A stretch of 64,000 nt of DNA. Origin: Alistipes sp. Lineage in GTDB: Bacteria > Bacteroidota > Bacteroidia > Bacteroidales > Rikenellaceae. Under the pieces are notes generated by a model. The model saw only the letters and a program-made list of their open reading frames with translations. It did not search any database and was not told the origin of the DNA. Within the stretch, counting starts at the first letter, position 1. Every line of letters starts with the position of its first letter. The stretch spans positions 176,988 through 240,987 of the forward strand of contig JAFSDP010000005.1 of NCBI GenBank assembly GCA_017436185.1, in the 5' to 3' direction. The position numbers and the translations under genes are program-made. Positions 9,681 through 16,515 of this stretch are shown here, piece after piece.

Positions 9681-9723
9681 ACCAAAAGAGCCTGTCACAT
9701 TCGACAGGCTCTTTCGTTTGGTT
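9680..9723. terminator. Bidirectional terminator GH95 gene / cls
   Basis: An inner stem AAGAGCCTGTC (9686-9696) with GACAGGCTCTT (9703-9713) is extended by AACCAAA and TTTGGTT. It lies between two convergent genes and overlaps the cls stop codon at 9722-9724. Confidence 0.8.
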
Positions 9724-11155
9724 ACATCAGCGGCGAGAAGAGTCGCATCAACGACTCGGCCAGGCGACGCACTCGTGGGCGACGGAACCACTCCGAAGCG
9801 ATAATGGGGTGGCACTGTTCCTCATCTTGGAGGAAGTGGTCGGCCAGGGCTTGGTTGAGGGCCCGATCGTAGCAGATGCCGCTCAACTCGAAGTTGTGTT
9901 CGAAACTGCGGAAATCCATATTGGCCGACCCCAAAATCGAGAGCGAATCGTCAATAATCATCGTCTTGGCGTGCAGGAATCCCGCCATATAGAACGAGAC
10001 CTTCACCCCTGCCCGCACCATATCGTCCAGGTAGGAGTGTACGGCCAGATCGACCGTCGAGGAGTCGGAGCGGTGGGGAAGCATCAATCGTACGTCGATA
10101 CCCGCCAGGGCGGCCGTTTGCAGGGCCGAGTTGAGCTGCTCCGAGGGGAGGTAGTAGGGGGTCTGAATCCAGATGCGGGAGGTGGCACGCCCCACAGCCA
10201 TACAGAGCATCTGCGGCAGGGTGCGCCACTTGCCCATCGGACCGCTCGAGAGGAATTGGATGGCGTTGGCACGGTCATCGGCCAACTCGGAACGGCTCAA
10301 GGTGGGGTAGTAACGGCTCTCGTCGGTCAGGCGTTGGCGGGTGGTGGCGTACCAATCGCTCAGGAAGGCGGCCTGCAACCCCGTCACACCGCCTCCCGTG
10401 ATGCGGAGGTGGGTATCTCGCCAGGGGCCGATCGTTGAGCCGAAACGGTAGCGGTCGGCCAGATTCATTCCGCCAAAGTAGCCGATGCGCCCATCGATGA
10501 TGACCAATTTACGGTGGTTGCGGTAGTTGACCTTGCTCGTAAAGCGGGGAAACTGCACGTGCAGGAAGGGTGATGCCTCGCCTCCCGCCTCAAGGAGCGG
10601 CGTAAAGAACTTCTTGCGCACCGAACGAGAGCCCACATCGTCGTACAAGACCCTGACCTCGACCCCCTGACGAGCCTTTTCCACAAGGGCCTTCAACAGC
10701 GTTTGGCCCGTTTGGTCGTTGTCGATGATGTAGTATTGCAGGTGGATGTGGTGTTTGGCGTGGGCGATATCCTCCATCAGGGCGGTAAACTTCTCATCGC
10801 CTGCCCGAAAGATGCGCCACTCGGTGTCGTAGAGCGAGGGGGCGTTGCCCACATCGGCCACCAACTGTTCCAAGGGGCGGAACTGCGGTGAGATGGACTG
10901 CTGGTCGGGGCGGTGACTTTGGCGGATGAAACTTTCGAGTTGCTTGCGCAGGCGGCGTGATATGGTGCGTCGCTTCGAGAGGTTTTGCCCGAAGAAGAAA
11001 TAGCACACCAACCCCACCACGGGAGCCAGCACCAGCACAATGACCCACGAGAGGCTTTTGAGCGGGTTGCGGTTCTCGGAGAGGATGACCAAAATCACTC
11101 CGGCGATGGTCAGCACATAGAGCGTGACCAGAAGGTATGACAGCAGCGTATTCAC
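9722..11155 (-). CDS. cls: Cardiolipin synthase
   Basis: This enzyme joins two phosphatidylglycerol molecules into cardiolipin at the inner membrane. The 477-residue product has two N-terminal membrane segments (about residues 4-26 and 36-56) and two phospholipase D (HKD) signatures: HRKLVIIDG (214-222) and HAKTMIIDD (395-403), each followed by GSANMD-like or GGMNLAD motifs. The length is standard for bacterial Cls. It starts 12 nt after the stop of the DUF4837 lipoprotein gene and shares its promoter. Confidence 0.94.
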   Translation of the reverse strand: MNTLLSYLLVTLYVLTIAGVILVILSENRNPLKSLSWVIVLVLAPVVGLVCYFFFGQNLSKRRTISRRLRKQLESFIRQSHRPDQQSISPQFRPLEQLVADVGNAPSLYDTEWRIFRAGDEKFTALMEDIAHAKHHIHLQYYIIDNDQTGQTLLKALVEKARQGVEVRVLYDDVGSRSVRKKFFTPLLEAGGEASPFLHVQFPRFTSKVNYRNHRKLVIIDGRIGYFGGMNLADRYRFGSTIGPWRDTHLRITGGGVTGLQAAFLSDWYATTRQRLTDESRYYPTLSRSELADDRANAIQFLSSGPMGKWRTLPQMLCMAVGRATSRIWIQTPYYLPSEQLNSALQTAALAGIDVRLMLPHRSDSSTVDLAVHSYLDDMVRAGVKVSFYMAGFLHAKTMIIDDSLSILGSANMDFRSFEHNFELSGICYDRALNQALADHFLQDEEQCHPIIASEWFRRPRVRRLAESLMRLFSPLM

Positions 11156-11167
11156 GCCTTACGGGTG

Positions 11168-12187
11168 TTAGTTTGCTTCGGTCGATGCCGTCTTCGGCAG
11201 CTCGATGGTGTAGAGCAGGTGCTCCAGACCACGCATCAGGTTGCGCTTGTGGGGCGGCAGTTTGGGGGCATAGACATAGCAGTCGTAGGTGAAGATGCAA
11301 CCCGTCGCCGTGTCGAGGGTCGAGTAGCTCACAAAGGGGCCACCCATAAAGTCGTTCTCGACATCCCAGAAGCCACGCATCTCGACCCACAGACGGCCGT
11401 TGAGACGGAAGGTGGTGATGGTCGGCTCGAACATATCGGCCGTAATCATATAGGAGCCCTCCGACGGACCGGGGATGCGCTTGGCGAAGCGGTTGCGGGC
11501 CTTCACCAGGGCCTCGACCGTGAAATCCTTACCGCCCGTGTAGGGGTACGAGTAGAGCATAAAGCCCTGCGATGCCTCGGGATATTCGTAGCGGGCCCAG
11601 AGGAAGTCGGCCTCGTTGGCGGCCAGCGTGTAGCCCTTCGGCACAGCCATCGTCACGCCGAAACGCTCCTTGGCCGCCTGCTCGATGCCCGACACACCAA
11701 AGCTCTTGGCAAAGGCAACGGCACGATCTCGCTCGGCGGCAAGCAGCACATCCAACAACTTTTGACCGTGGGCGTTCAGGTACTCGACCAGCGACTCCTC
11801 GGTCGGGCCTTGCAGCAGCAGGACAATCTGCGGTGTAGCCGTCAGGTCGTATTGCACCGCTACGGCGGCCTCCTTCAGGGTCGGCTCGACCAACACTTTG
11901 AGGATGTTGCGGTGATCGACCACCACACTTTTGAAGCCGTCGGGCGTCACTCGCTGCACGTCAAACTCCGGCTCCACCTGCGGCAGGTAGGGAATCGGGG
12001 CGGCCAACAGCGAGCGCAACGAGTCGCCCACCTCGCCCATCCAGAGGGGCTGGTTGATGACCACGATAAGTTCGTAGGGGCGTCCCTGGGCGGTCTTTTG
12101 GTTGGTGCCAAGGGTGTGGAAGGCTTTGCAGCCGGTCAGCATCACAGCCACCAAGGCCGTGAAAAGTGCCATTTTCAGTGCTCTCAT
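11168..12187 (-). CDS. DUF4837 family lipoprotein
   Basis: This is a Bacteroidetes-specific envelope protein of unknown function. The 339-residue product starts with a lipoprotein signal whose lipobox LTGC ends at Cys 20, followed by the DUF4837 pattern RPYELIVVINQPLWMGEVGDSLRSLL and a C-terminal ETxxRLNGRLWVEMRGFW-type region (TTFRLNGRLWVEMRGFW). An alternative start at residue 6 (MALFTAL) would also leave a working signal peptide. It is the first gene of an operon with cls, so a link to membrane phospholipids is possible but unproven. Confidence 0.85.
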   Translation of the reverse strand: MRALKMALFTALVAVMLTGCKAFHTLGTNQKTAQGRPYELIVVINQPLWMGEVGDSLRSLLAAPIPYLPQVEPEFDVQRVTPDGFKSVVVDHRNILKVLVEPTLKEAAVAVQYDLTATPQIVLLLQGPTEESLVEYLNAHGQKLLDVLLAAERDRAVAFAKSFGVSGIEQAAKERFGVTMAVPKGYTLAANEADFLWARYEYPEASQGFMLYSYPYTGGKDFTVEALVKARNRFAKRIPGPSEGSYMITADMFEPTITTFRLNGRLWVEMRGFWDVENDFMGGPFVSYSTLDTATGCIFTYDCYVYAPKLPPHKRNLMRGLEHLLYTIELPKTASTEAN

Positions 12188-12213
12188 ATTCGGTATCTCG
12201 ATTGATTCTTACG

Positions 12214-12221
12214 CAAATGTA
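12214..12221 (-). promoter_or_regulatory. DUF4837-cls operon -7 promoter element
   Basis: The reverse strand reads TACATTTG, an exact TAnnTTTG match, 26 nt upstream of the DUF4837 start codon. It lies only 12 bp from the opposing -7 box of the deacetylase gene, so the two polymerases would compete for the same DNA. I see no TTTG at -33. Confidence 0.6.
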
Positions 12222-12233
12222 CAAAATTATTCT

Positions 12234-12241
12234 TATATTTG
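12234..12241 (+). promoter_or_regulatory. Deacetylase gene -7 promoter element
   Basis: TATATTTG matches the -7 consensus and lies 7 nt before the ATG at 12249, so the mRNA should start at or within about 4 nt of the start codon. The -33 region lacks TTTG. Confidence 0.6.
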
Positions 12242-12248
12242 TCGCACT

Positions 12249-12857
12249 ATGCGACTTAAACCGCCTAAAATACTGCGTCGTTTGATGCCCGATCTGATTT
12301 GGGAGATCGAGGATCGGGAGGGCATCTTCCTGACCTTCGACGACGGACCCACGCCCGGCGTGACGGAGTGGATTCTCTCGACGTTGGACAAGTACGATGC
12401 CAAGGCGACCTTCTTTGTGCTGGGCAAGAATGTGGAGCTTTATCCCGACCTCTACCAACGCATCCTCGATGCGGGCCATCGGGTGGGCAACCACACCTAC
12501 TCCCATCAGAAGGGGTGGCGAATGTCGCTCGACAGGTATGTCGAGGATGTCGATTTCGCCAACGATTTGGTCCACAGCGACCTGTTTCGTCCCCCCTACG
12601 CCCAGATCACTCCTGCGCAGGCCCGCTTTTTGAGCCAACGCTACAAGCTGGTGATGTGGGATGTCATCTCGCGCGACTACAACCGCAACCTCTCGCCCAA
12701 GACCTGCCTGAGGAACGTGATTAAGTACCTCGACCCGGGCACCATTGTGGTCTTCCACGACAGCGAAAAGGCCTTCCGCAATATGCGCTATGCCCTGCCT
12801 CGCACATTGGAGGTCATCCGCGAGAAGGGGTTGAAGTGCAAAGCCATCGAATTGTAA
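12249..12857 (+). CDS. NodB-type polysaccharide deacetylase
   Basis: These metal-dependent hydrolases remove N-acetyl groups from peptidoglycan or other GlcNAc-containing glycans. The 202-residue product shows FLTFDDGPTPG (metal and catalytic Asp), HRVGNHTYSHQKG (metal-binding His pair), FRPPYAQ, MWDVISRDY and VVFHDSEKA, all five NodB motifs. There is no signal peptide. The start MRLKPPKILRRLMPDLIW matches the usual Bacteroidales form, and longer frames upstream would cross the divergent promoter. It is followed after 14 nt by an SGNH hydrolase lipoprotein gene, so both may act on cell wall or glycan esters and amides. Confidence 0.9.
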   Translation: MRLKPPKILRRLMPDLIWEIEDREGIFLTFDDGPTPGVTEWILSTLDKYDAKATFFVLGKNVELYPDLYQRILDAGHRVGNHTYSHQKGWRMSLDRYVEDVDFANDLVHSDLFRPPYAQITPAQARFLSQRYKLVMWDVISRDYNRNLSPKTCLRNVIKYLDPGTIVVFHDSEKAFRNMRYALPRTLEVIREKGLKCKAIEL

Positions 12858-12871
12858 TACCCCCACCCAAT

Positions 12872-13711
12872 ATGAAAGCATTACGCTTTGTTTTGCCGCT
12901 GCTCTTGACCCTCTTTGTGGCCTGCGGTGGCGACGATAAACCCATCGACGAGCCGCAGCCCGAACCCACCCCCGAGCAGCCGACCCCCAACCCCGAACCC
13001 GAACCTGAACCAACACCCGAACCCGAAAAGTTCTCGATGCAGGGCAAGTCGCTGGTCATTTTGGGCGACAGCTATTCGACCTACGGCGGTTGGATTCCCG
13101 AGGGCTACCTGACGTGGTATGGCATCGACGGGGTCGATGGCAAAAATTCGTCGAAGAACGATGTCTCGTCGGTTAGCGATACGTGGTGGCACATCCTGAT
13201 GACTAAGTACGCGTGTAAGCTGCTCATCAACAGCAGTTACAGCGGCTCGCCCATAAGCTATACGGGCTACAAAACCGACAGCAACCCGACGGGTGACGAA
13301 CGTAAAACGGCCTTCATCACCCGAATGAAAACCGACCTTTCGGCCTCGAAGGTGAAGCCCGAGTTGATTCTGATTCTGGGCGGCACGAACGACCACTATG
13401 CCGGTGCGCCGAGTGGAGCGATTCAGTATGCCGATTGGAACGAGGAGGATTTGAAGAGCTTCTTCCCCGCCTTTGCCTATCTGTTGGATTACCTCACCCG
13501 TCAGCACCCCACGGCCCGCATCGTCAATATCCAGAACGACTGCTTCTCGGCCGAAGAGGCTGCCGCCATTGCCGAGATTACGGCCCACTACCGGGTGCAA
13601 AACGTGGTACTGACGAACATCAAGGGGTCGGCCAATTTGCAGGGCGGACACCCGACCAAGGCCACTATGGCCCGCATTGCCGAGCAGGTAGAGCGTGCCG
13701 TAAACGAATAA
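12872..13711 (+). CDS. SGNH/GDSL-type hydrolase lipoprotein
   Basis: SGNH hydrolases cleave esters, often acetyl groups on glycans. The 279-residue product has a lipoprotein signal with lipobox FVAC (Cys 18), then a proline/glutamate-rich linker (about 21-54, built of repeated PEP, PTPE and PNPE units). The hydrolase domain follows, with block I GDSYS (65-69), block III GGTNDHY, and block V GGHPTKATM carrying the expected catalytic His. The linker would hold the enzyme away from the membrane. The ATG at 12872 is used because the signal peptide begins there. It probably shares the deacetylase promoter. The substrate is unknown. Confidence 0.87.
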   Translation: MKALRFVLPLLLTLFVACGGDDKPIDEPQPEPTPEQPTPNPEPEPEPTPEPEKFSMQGKSLVILGDSYSTYGGWIPEGYLTWYGIDGVDGKNSSKNDVSSVSDTWWHILMTKYACKLLINSSYSGSPISYTGYKTDSNPTGDERKTAFITRMKTDLSASKVKPELILILGGTNDHYAGAPSGAIQYADWNEEDLKSFFPAFAYLLDYLTRQHPTARIVNIQNDCFSAEEAAAIAEITAHYRVQNVVLTNIKGSANLQGGHPTKATMARIAEQVERAVNE

Positions 13712-13724
13712 ATAGCGGAATTTT

Positions 13725-13754
13725 ATTGAGTTACAGAAAATTTGATTATCTTTG
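13725..13754 (+). promoter_or_regulatory. efp promoter
   Basis: ATTG (13725-13728) lies 18 nt before TATCTTTG (13747-13754), close to TTTG-N19-TAnnTTTG. The predicted leader is about 30 nt and A-rich. Confidence 0.7.
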
Positions 13755-13789
13755 CACCCGCGAAAACAAAATCATAAACACATAACACT

Positions 13790-14362
13790 ATGCAAATTAC
13801 TGCTGCTGATATCAAAATCGGTATGTGCATCGAGATGGACGGCAAGACCTTCCTTGTAGTCGATTTCCAGCACTGCAAGCCGGGCAAGGGCCCCGCTTTC
13901 GTTCGTTCGAAGCTCAAGAATCTGGAGAATGGTCGCGTTCTGGAGAACACCTTCTCGTCGGTAGGTATCAAGATCGAGCAGGTGCGCGTTGAGCGTCGCC
14001 CCTACCAGTTCACCTACGAGGATGACCTGGGTGCTCACTTTATGCACACCGAGACCTTCGAGGAGATCAACATCGAGAAGGAGCTGATCAACAACTACGA
14101 CCTGATGGCCGATGGCCAGATTGTCGAGGTGATGTTCCACACCGAGAAGGAGCAGGTGCTGTCGGCCGAGCTTCCTCCCATCGTGGATATGGAGGTTACC
14201 TACACCGAGCCGGGCATCAAGGGCGATACTGCTTCGACCAACTCGCTGAAGCCTGCCGTAGTGAATACGGGTGCAACCGTAAAGGTTCCCCTGTTCATCA
14301 ACACGGGCGATAAGATTCGTGTCGATACCCGCACCCGCGAGTACTACGAGCGCATCAAGTAA
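13790..14362 (+). CDS. efp: Translation elongation factor P
   Basis: EF-P binds between the P and E sites and relieves ribosome stalling at polyproline. The 190-residue product has the three OB-like domains and the loop KPGKGPAFVR, with Lys 33 at the tip, where many bacteria carry a modification. The C-terminal signature INTGDKIRVDTRTREYYERIK is complete. The sequence has the codon bias of a highly expressed gene. It stands alone between a good promoter and a strong terminator. No epmA or epmB homologue is nearby. Confidence 0.97.
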   Translation: MQITAADIKIGMCIEMDGKTFLVVDFQHCKPGKGPAFVRSKLKNLENGRVLENTFSSVGIKIEQVRVERRPYQFTYEDDLGAHFMHTETFEEINIEKELINNYDLMADGQIVEVMFHTEKEQVLSAELPPIVDMEVTYTEPGIKGDTASTNSLKPAVVNTGATVKVPLFINTGDKIRVDTRTREYYERIK

Positions 14363-14387
14363 TTCGGCCCACACCGAACACAAGAAA

Positions 14388-14420
14388 AACCTGCCTTCCG
14401 CATTGGAAGGCAGGTTTTTT
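14388..14420 (+). terminator. efp intrinsic terminator
   Basis: Stem AACCTGCCTTCC with GGAAGGCAGG (14388-14414) and a 5-nt loop is followed by T6. Confidence 0.9.
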
Positions 14421-14445
14421 CTTTAATTCAAAATTTAGAATGTAG

Positions 14446-14590
14446 AATTCAAAATGAGTTTGGGCTGCGCGACTCGAAAGGGAGTTTAGAGAATTTAGGG
14501 AGGTTTGTGAAGTTCGTGTTTTCGGTCTGCTTCGTTAAACTCCTTAATCTATTTAATGTCTTTAATCACCGCCCCCCCTCATTTTGAATT
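14446..14590. repeat. MITE-like element with 13-bp inverted ends
   Basis: A perfect 13-bp inverted repeat, AATTCAAAATGAG at 14446-14458 and its complement at 14578-14590, bounds 145 bp. A second inverted pair, GGAGTTTA, is found inside at 14481-14488 and 14536-14543. The interior has no credible reading frame and reads as short AT-rich units such as TTTAGAGAATTTAG. The flanks also carry related AATTCAAAAT and AAATTCAAAAT words. This is the form of a small non-autonomous or palindromic intergenic repeat. Whether it occurs elsewhere in the genome cannot be seen here. Confidence 0.55.
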
Positions 14591-14598
14591 TTGCATTT

Positions 14599-14639
14599 AA
14601 CCAAGAAGGTCGAGCCACTCAGGCTCGACCCTCTTGGTT
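14599..14639 (-). terminator. Long hairpin after the coiled-coil protein gene
   Basis: Arms AACCAAGA+GGTCGAGCC and GGCTCGACC+TCTTGGTT pair over about 17 bp with a 5-nt loop, starting 3 nt after the stop codon of the reverse gene. The T run is poor, so termination strength is uncertain; the hairpin could instead protect the mRNA end. Confidence 0.6.
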
Positions 14640-14641
14640 TG

Positions 14642-15568
14642 TTATCGCATCGCAATCTCGGTGGTACCGATCAGGCGACCCTCCATATAGAGTTCGATTT
14701 TGTAGGTGCCGGCTACGAAACCCGACGAGTTGTAGTAGATACCCACCTGGATGTCGCTGTTCTGGTAATCGACCTCACGCATCGCCGAGTAGTTGAGCGC
14801 CGAGCCCTCGAAGGCGAAGGTCGGGGCGGCCTCGGAGGTCATTACATAGCCATCGGGCGAGAAGATACGCAGGTAGATGGCCTTGTTGCCGGGCGTAGCC
14901 AACTCGTTGGCCGAGAGGTAGAAATCGACACGCAGGCGGTCGGCATTCTTGATTCTCGACACCTCACGACCGTTGTGGTTGAGGGCCAGCATCGAGATGT
15001 CGCGGGCACGCACTACGGCACCCACCTTGACCTTGTTCTCCAACTCGGCCGAACGCTCCTCGGCCATATCGGCACGCAGGTTGGCCGAGGTAATCTCCTT
15101 GCGGTAGGAGACATTCTCGGTGATGAGCTTCTTGTTGAGGGTGTTGAGTGAGTCGATCTGACGGATGTAGCCACGCATCACCGTGCGCAGCGAGCCCAGC
15201 TCCTTCTCGTATTGGCGCATCTTGTTGTAGTTCCAGCGGCGCTCCTGTTTGAGCTGCTCGACCAGCTCGTTGGCCTTCTCGAGGCTCGAGGCAATCGAGT
15301 CGTTCTGGAAACGGAGGCTGTCGTACTCCACGATGAGGCTGTTCAGACCGCTCTGAATCGAGTCACGGTCGGCGGCAAGCAGCTGGTTGTCACGCATCTG
15401 CTCACGGTGCATACTGAAGTAGAGTAGCGAGATGGCCACCAGAATCACCGACAACAGACCGATGACGATCTGATAACCACGAATCGACTGGTTGGCCTGG
15501 GGCTGCGGGTCGTCGTAATACTCTACCTCCTCCTCCGAGGGGTCGTAGCCATATTTGTTCTCTTCCAT
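14642..15568 (-). CDS. Membrane-anchored coiled-coil protein, unknown function
   Basis: I do not recognise a characterised family, but proteins of this form are common in Bacteroidales. The 308-residue product has an acidic cytoplasmic N-terminus (about 1-30, with the tyrosine-rich segment EEEVEYYDDPQ), one membrane segment (about 32-51), a long coiled coil (about 55-185), and a C-terminal beta-rich domain (about 190-308) that should lie in the periplasm. The layout suggests an envelope spacer or scaffold protein. It has its own -7 box at 15612-15619 just after the end of the DUF3108 gene. Confidence 0.75.
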   Translation of the reverse strand: MEENKYGYDPSEEEVEYYDDPQPQANQSIRGYQIVIGLLSVILVAISLLYFSMHREQMRDNQLLAADRDSIQSGLNSLIVEYDSLRFQNDSIASSLEKANELVEQLKQERRWNYNKMRQYEKELGSLRTVMRGYIRQIDSLNTLNKKLITENVSYRKEITSANLRADMAEERSAELENKVKVGAVVRARDISMLALNHNGREVSRIKNADRLRVDFYLSANELATPGNKAIYLRIFSPDGYVMTSEAAPTFAFEGSALNYSAMREVDYQNSDIQVGIYYNSSGFVAGTYKIELYMEGRLIGTTEIAMR

Positions 15569-15611
15569 AGTGCTATGTTGGTTTTAGCGGGTTAGCGGTT
15601 CAGTGTCGGGA

Positions 15612-15619
15612 CAAAGATA
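15612..15619 (-). promoter_or_regulatory. -7 promoter element of the coiled-coil protein gene
   Basis: The reverse strand reads TATCTTTG, an exact -7 match, 43 nt upstream of the ATG at 15568 and just after the DUF3108 stop. No convincing -33 TTTG is seen. Confidence 0.6.
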
Positions 15620-15627
15620 GTGAAATT

Positions 15628-16422
15628 TTACTTTACTTTGCTATCTAACGGGTATTTAAGCCCCTCAAAATCGTAAATATAGGCCTGGATGCTGCCGATG
15701 CGCACGGGCGACTCGATCGAAAGGGGTATTTTGTTTCGATCGTCCGAAATCCAGAGCGTGAAGACCGTGCCGTCGGTAAAGGAGTAGCCTTCGGTGGTGC
15801 CCAGCTGACACTCGAACTTCAGGGCGCGGAACTTACCCTGGTTGCGAATCTTCTTCACCTCACGGCCCAGATAGCGGTAGTTGATGTGGCGCACGGTATC
15901 CTCCAACACCATCTCAAGGGTCCCCACACCCCCCTCTTTGAAATCGTCGGCCGAGGCCGAGCGCATATTGAAGAAGAGCGAAATGGCATCCATACTGCGC
16001 TCCGTGAGGGGGAGTTTGGCCTCCTTGAAGGGGCGTCCGCGGCTGCTCCAGCGGGTGCTCACCTCCATTGCCGACCAATCGTAGCGGTAGCTGCTTTGGA
16101 AGGTGTAGCTCGCCTCCTTAATATCGCTTTGGAAGTGTTGCGTGCGCAGCGTTGTGGGGTCGATGTGGATGGTGTAGCTATCCTCCATATTGAAGAACCA
16201 GCGGTAGGTGGGCAGCGTACGACCCACGCCGACGACCCGATAGTGGGGCTTTTGGTCGAAGATCACCTCCTCGGTCGAGACCTCGACCTCGCCGATTTCG
16301 GTGTTGGGGAAGTATTTTGCACGGTAGCTCACCCGATATTCGAGCTTTTCGCCCGGGTGGTAGAGCTGGGCCGAGGCGAAGAGCGGCCACAACATCGAAA
16401 GCAATAAAATCAATCGTTTCAT
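15628..16422 (-). CDS. DUF3108 domain protein, exported
   Basis: The 264-residue product has a signal peptide (MKRLILLLSMLWPLFASA) and then an all-beta DUF3108 domain beginning YHPGEKLEYRVSYRAKYF, the typical opening of this family. Its function is unknown; the domain resembles lipocalin or LolA-like shells. The end SIQAYIYDFEGLKYPLD is also typical. It lies 93 nt downstream of recG on the same strand, with no clear promoter or terminator between them, so readthrough from recG is possible. Confidence 0.83.
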   Translation of the reverse strand: MKRLILLLSMLWPLFASAQLYHPGEKLEYRVSYRAKYFPNTEIGEVEVSTEEVIFDQKPHYRVVGVGRTLPTYRWFFNMEDSYTIHIDPTTLRTQHFQSDIKEASYTFQSSYRYDWSAMEVSTRWSSRGRPFKEAKLPLTERSMDAISLFFNMRSASADDFKEGGVGTLEMVLEDTVRHINYRYLGREVKKIRNQGKFRALKFECQLGTTEGYSFTDGTVFTLWISDDRNKIPLSIESPVRIGSIQAYIYDFEGLKYPLDSKVK

Positions 16423-16515
16423 AGCATTGAGGGTATTCGTGAAAACGATGGTTCGTTTTAGTAACGGTTCTTTCTATTACAACGTTTGTGCCCGCTTTTT
16501 TAGTGCCTATACCTA

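Noticed and set aside
8154..9815. A 553-codon reverse frame over the GH95 gene and the cls end
   Set aside because: It runs through a strong bidirectional terminator and two real genes on unrelated frames. No domain is present.
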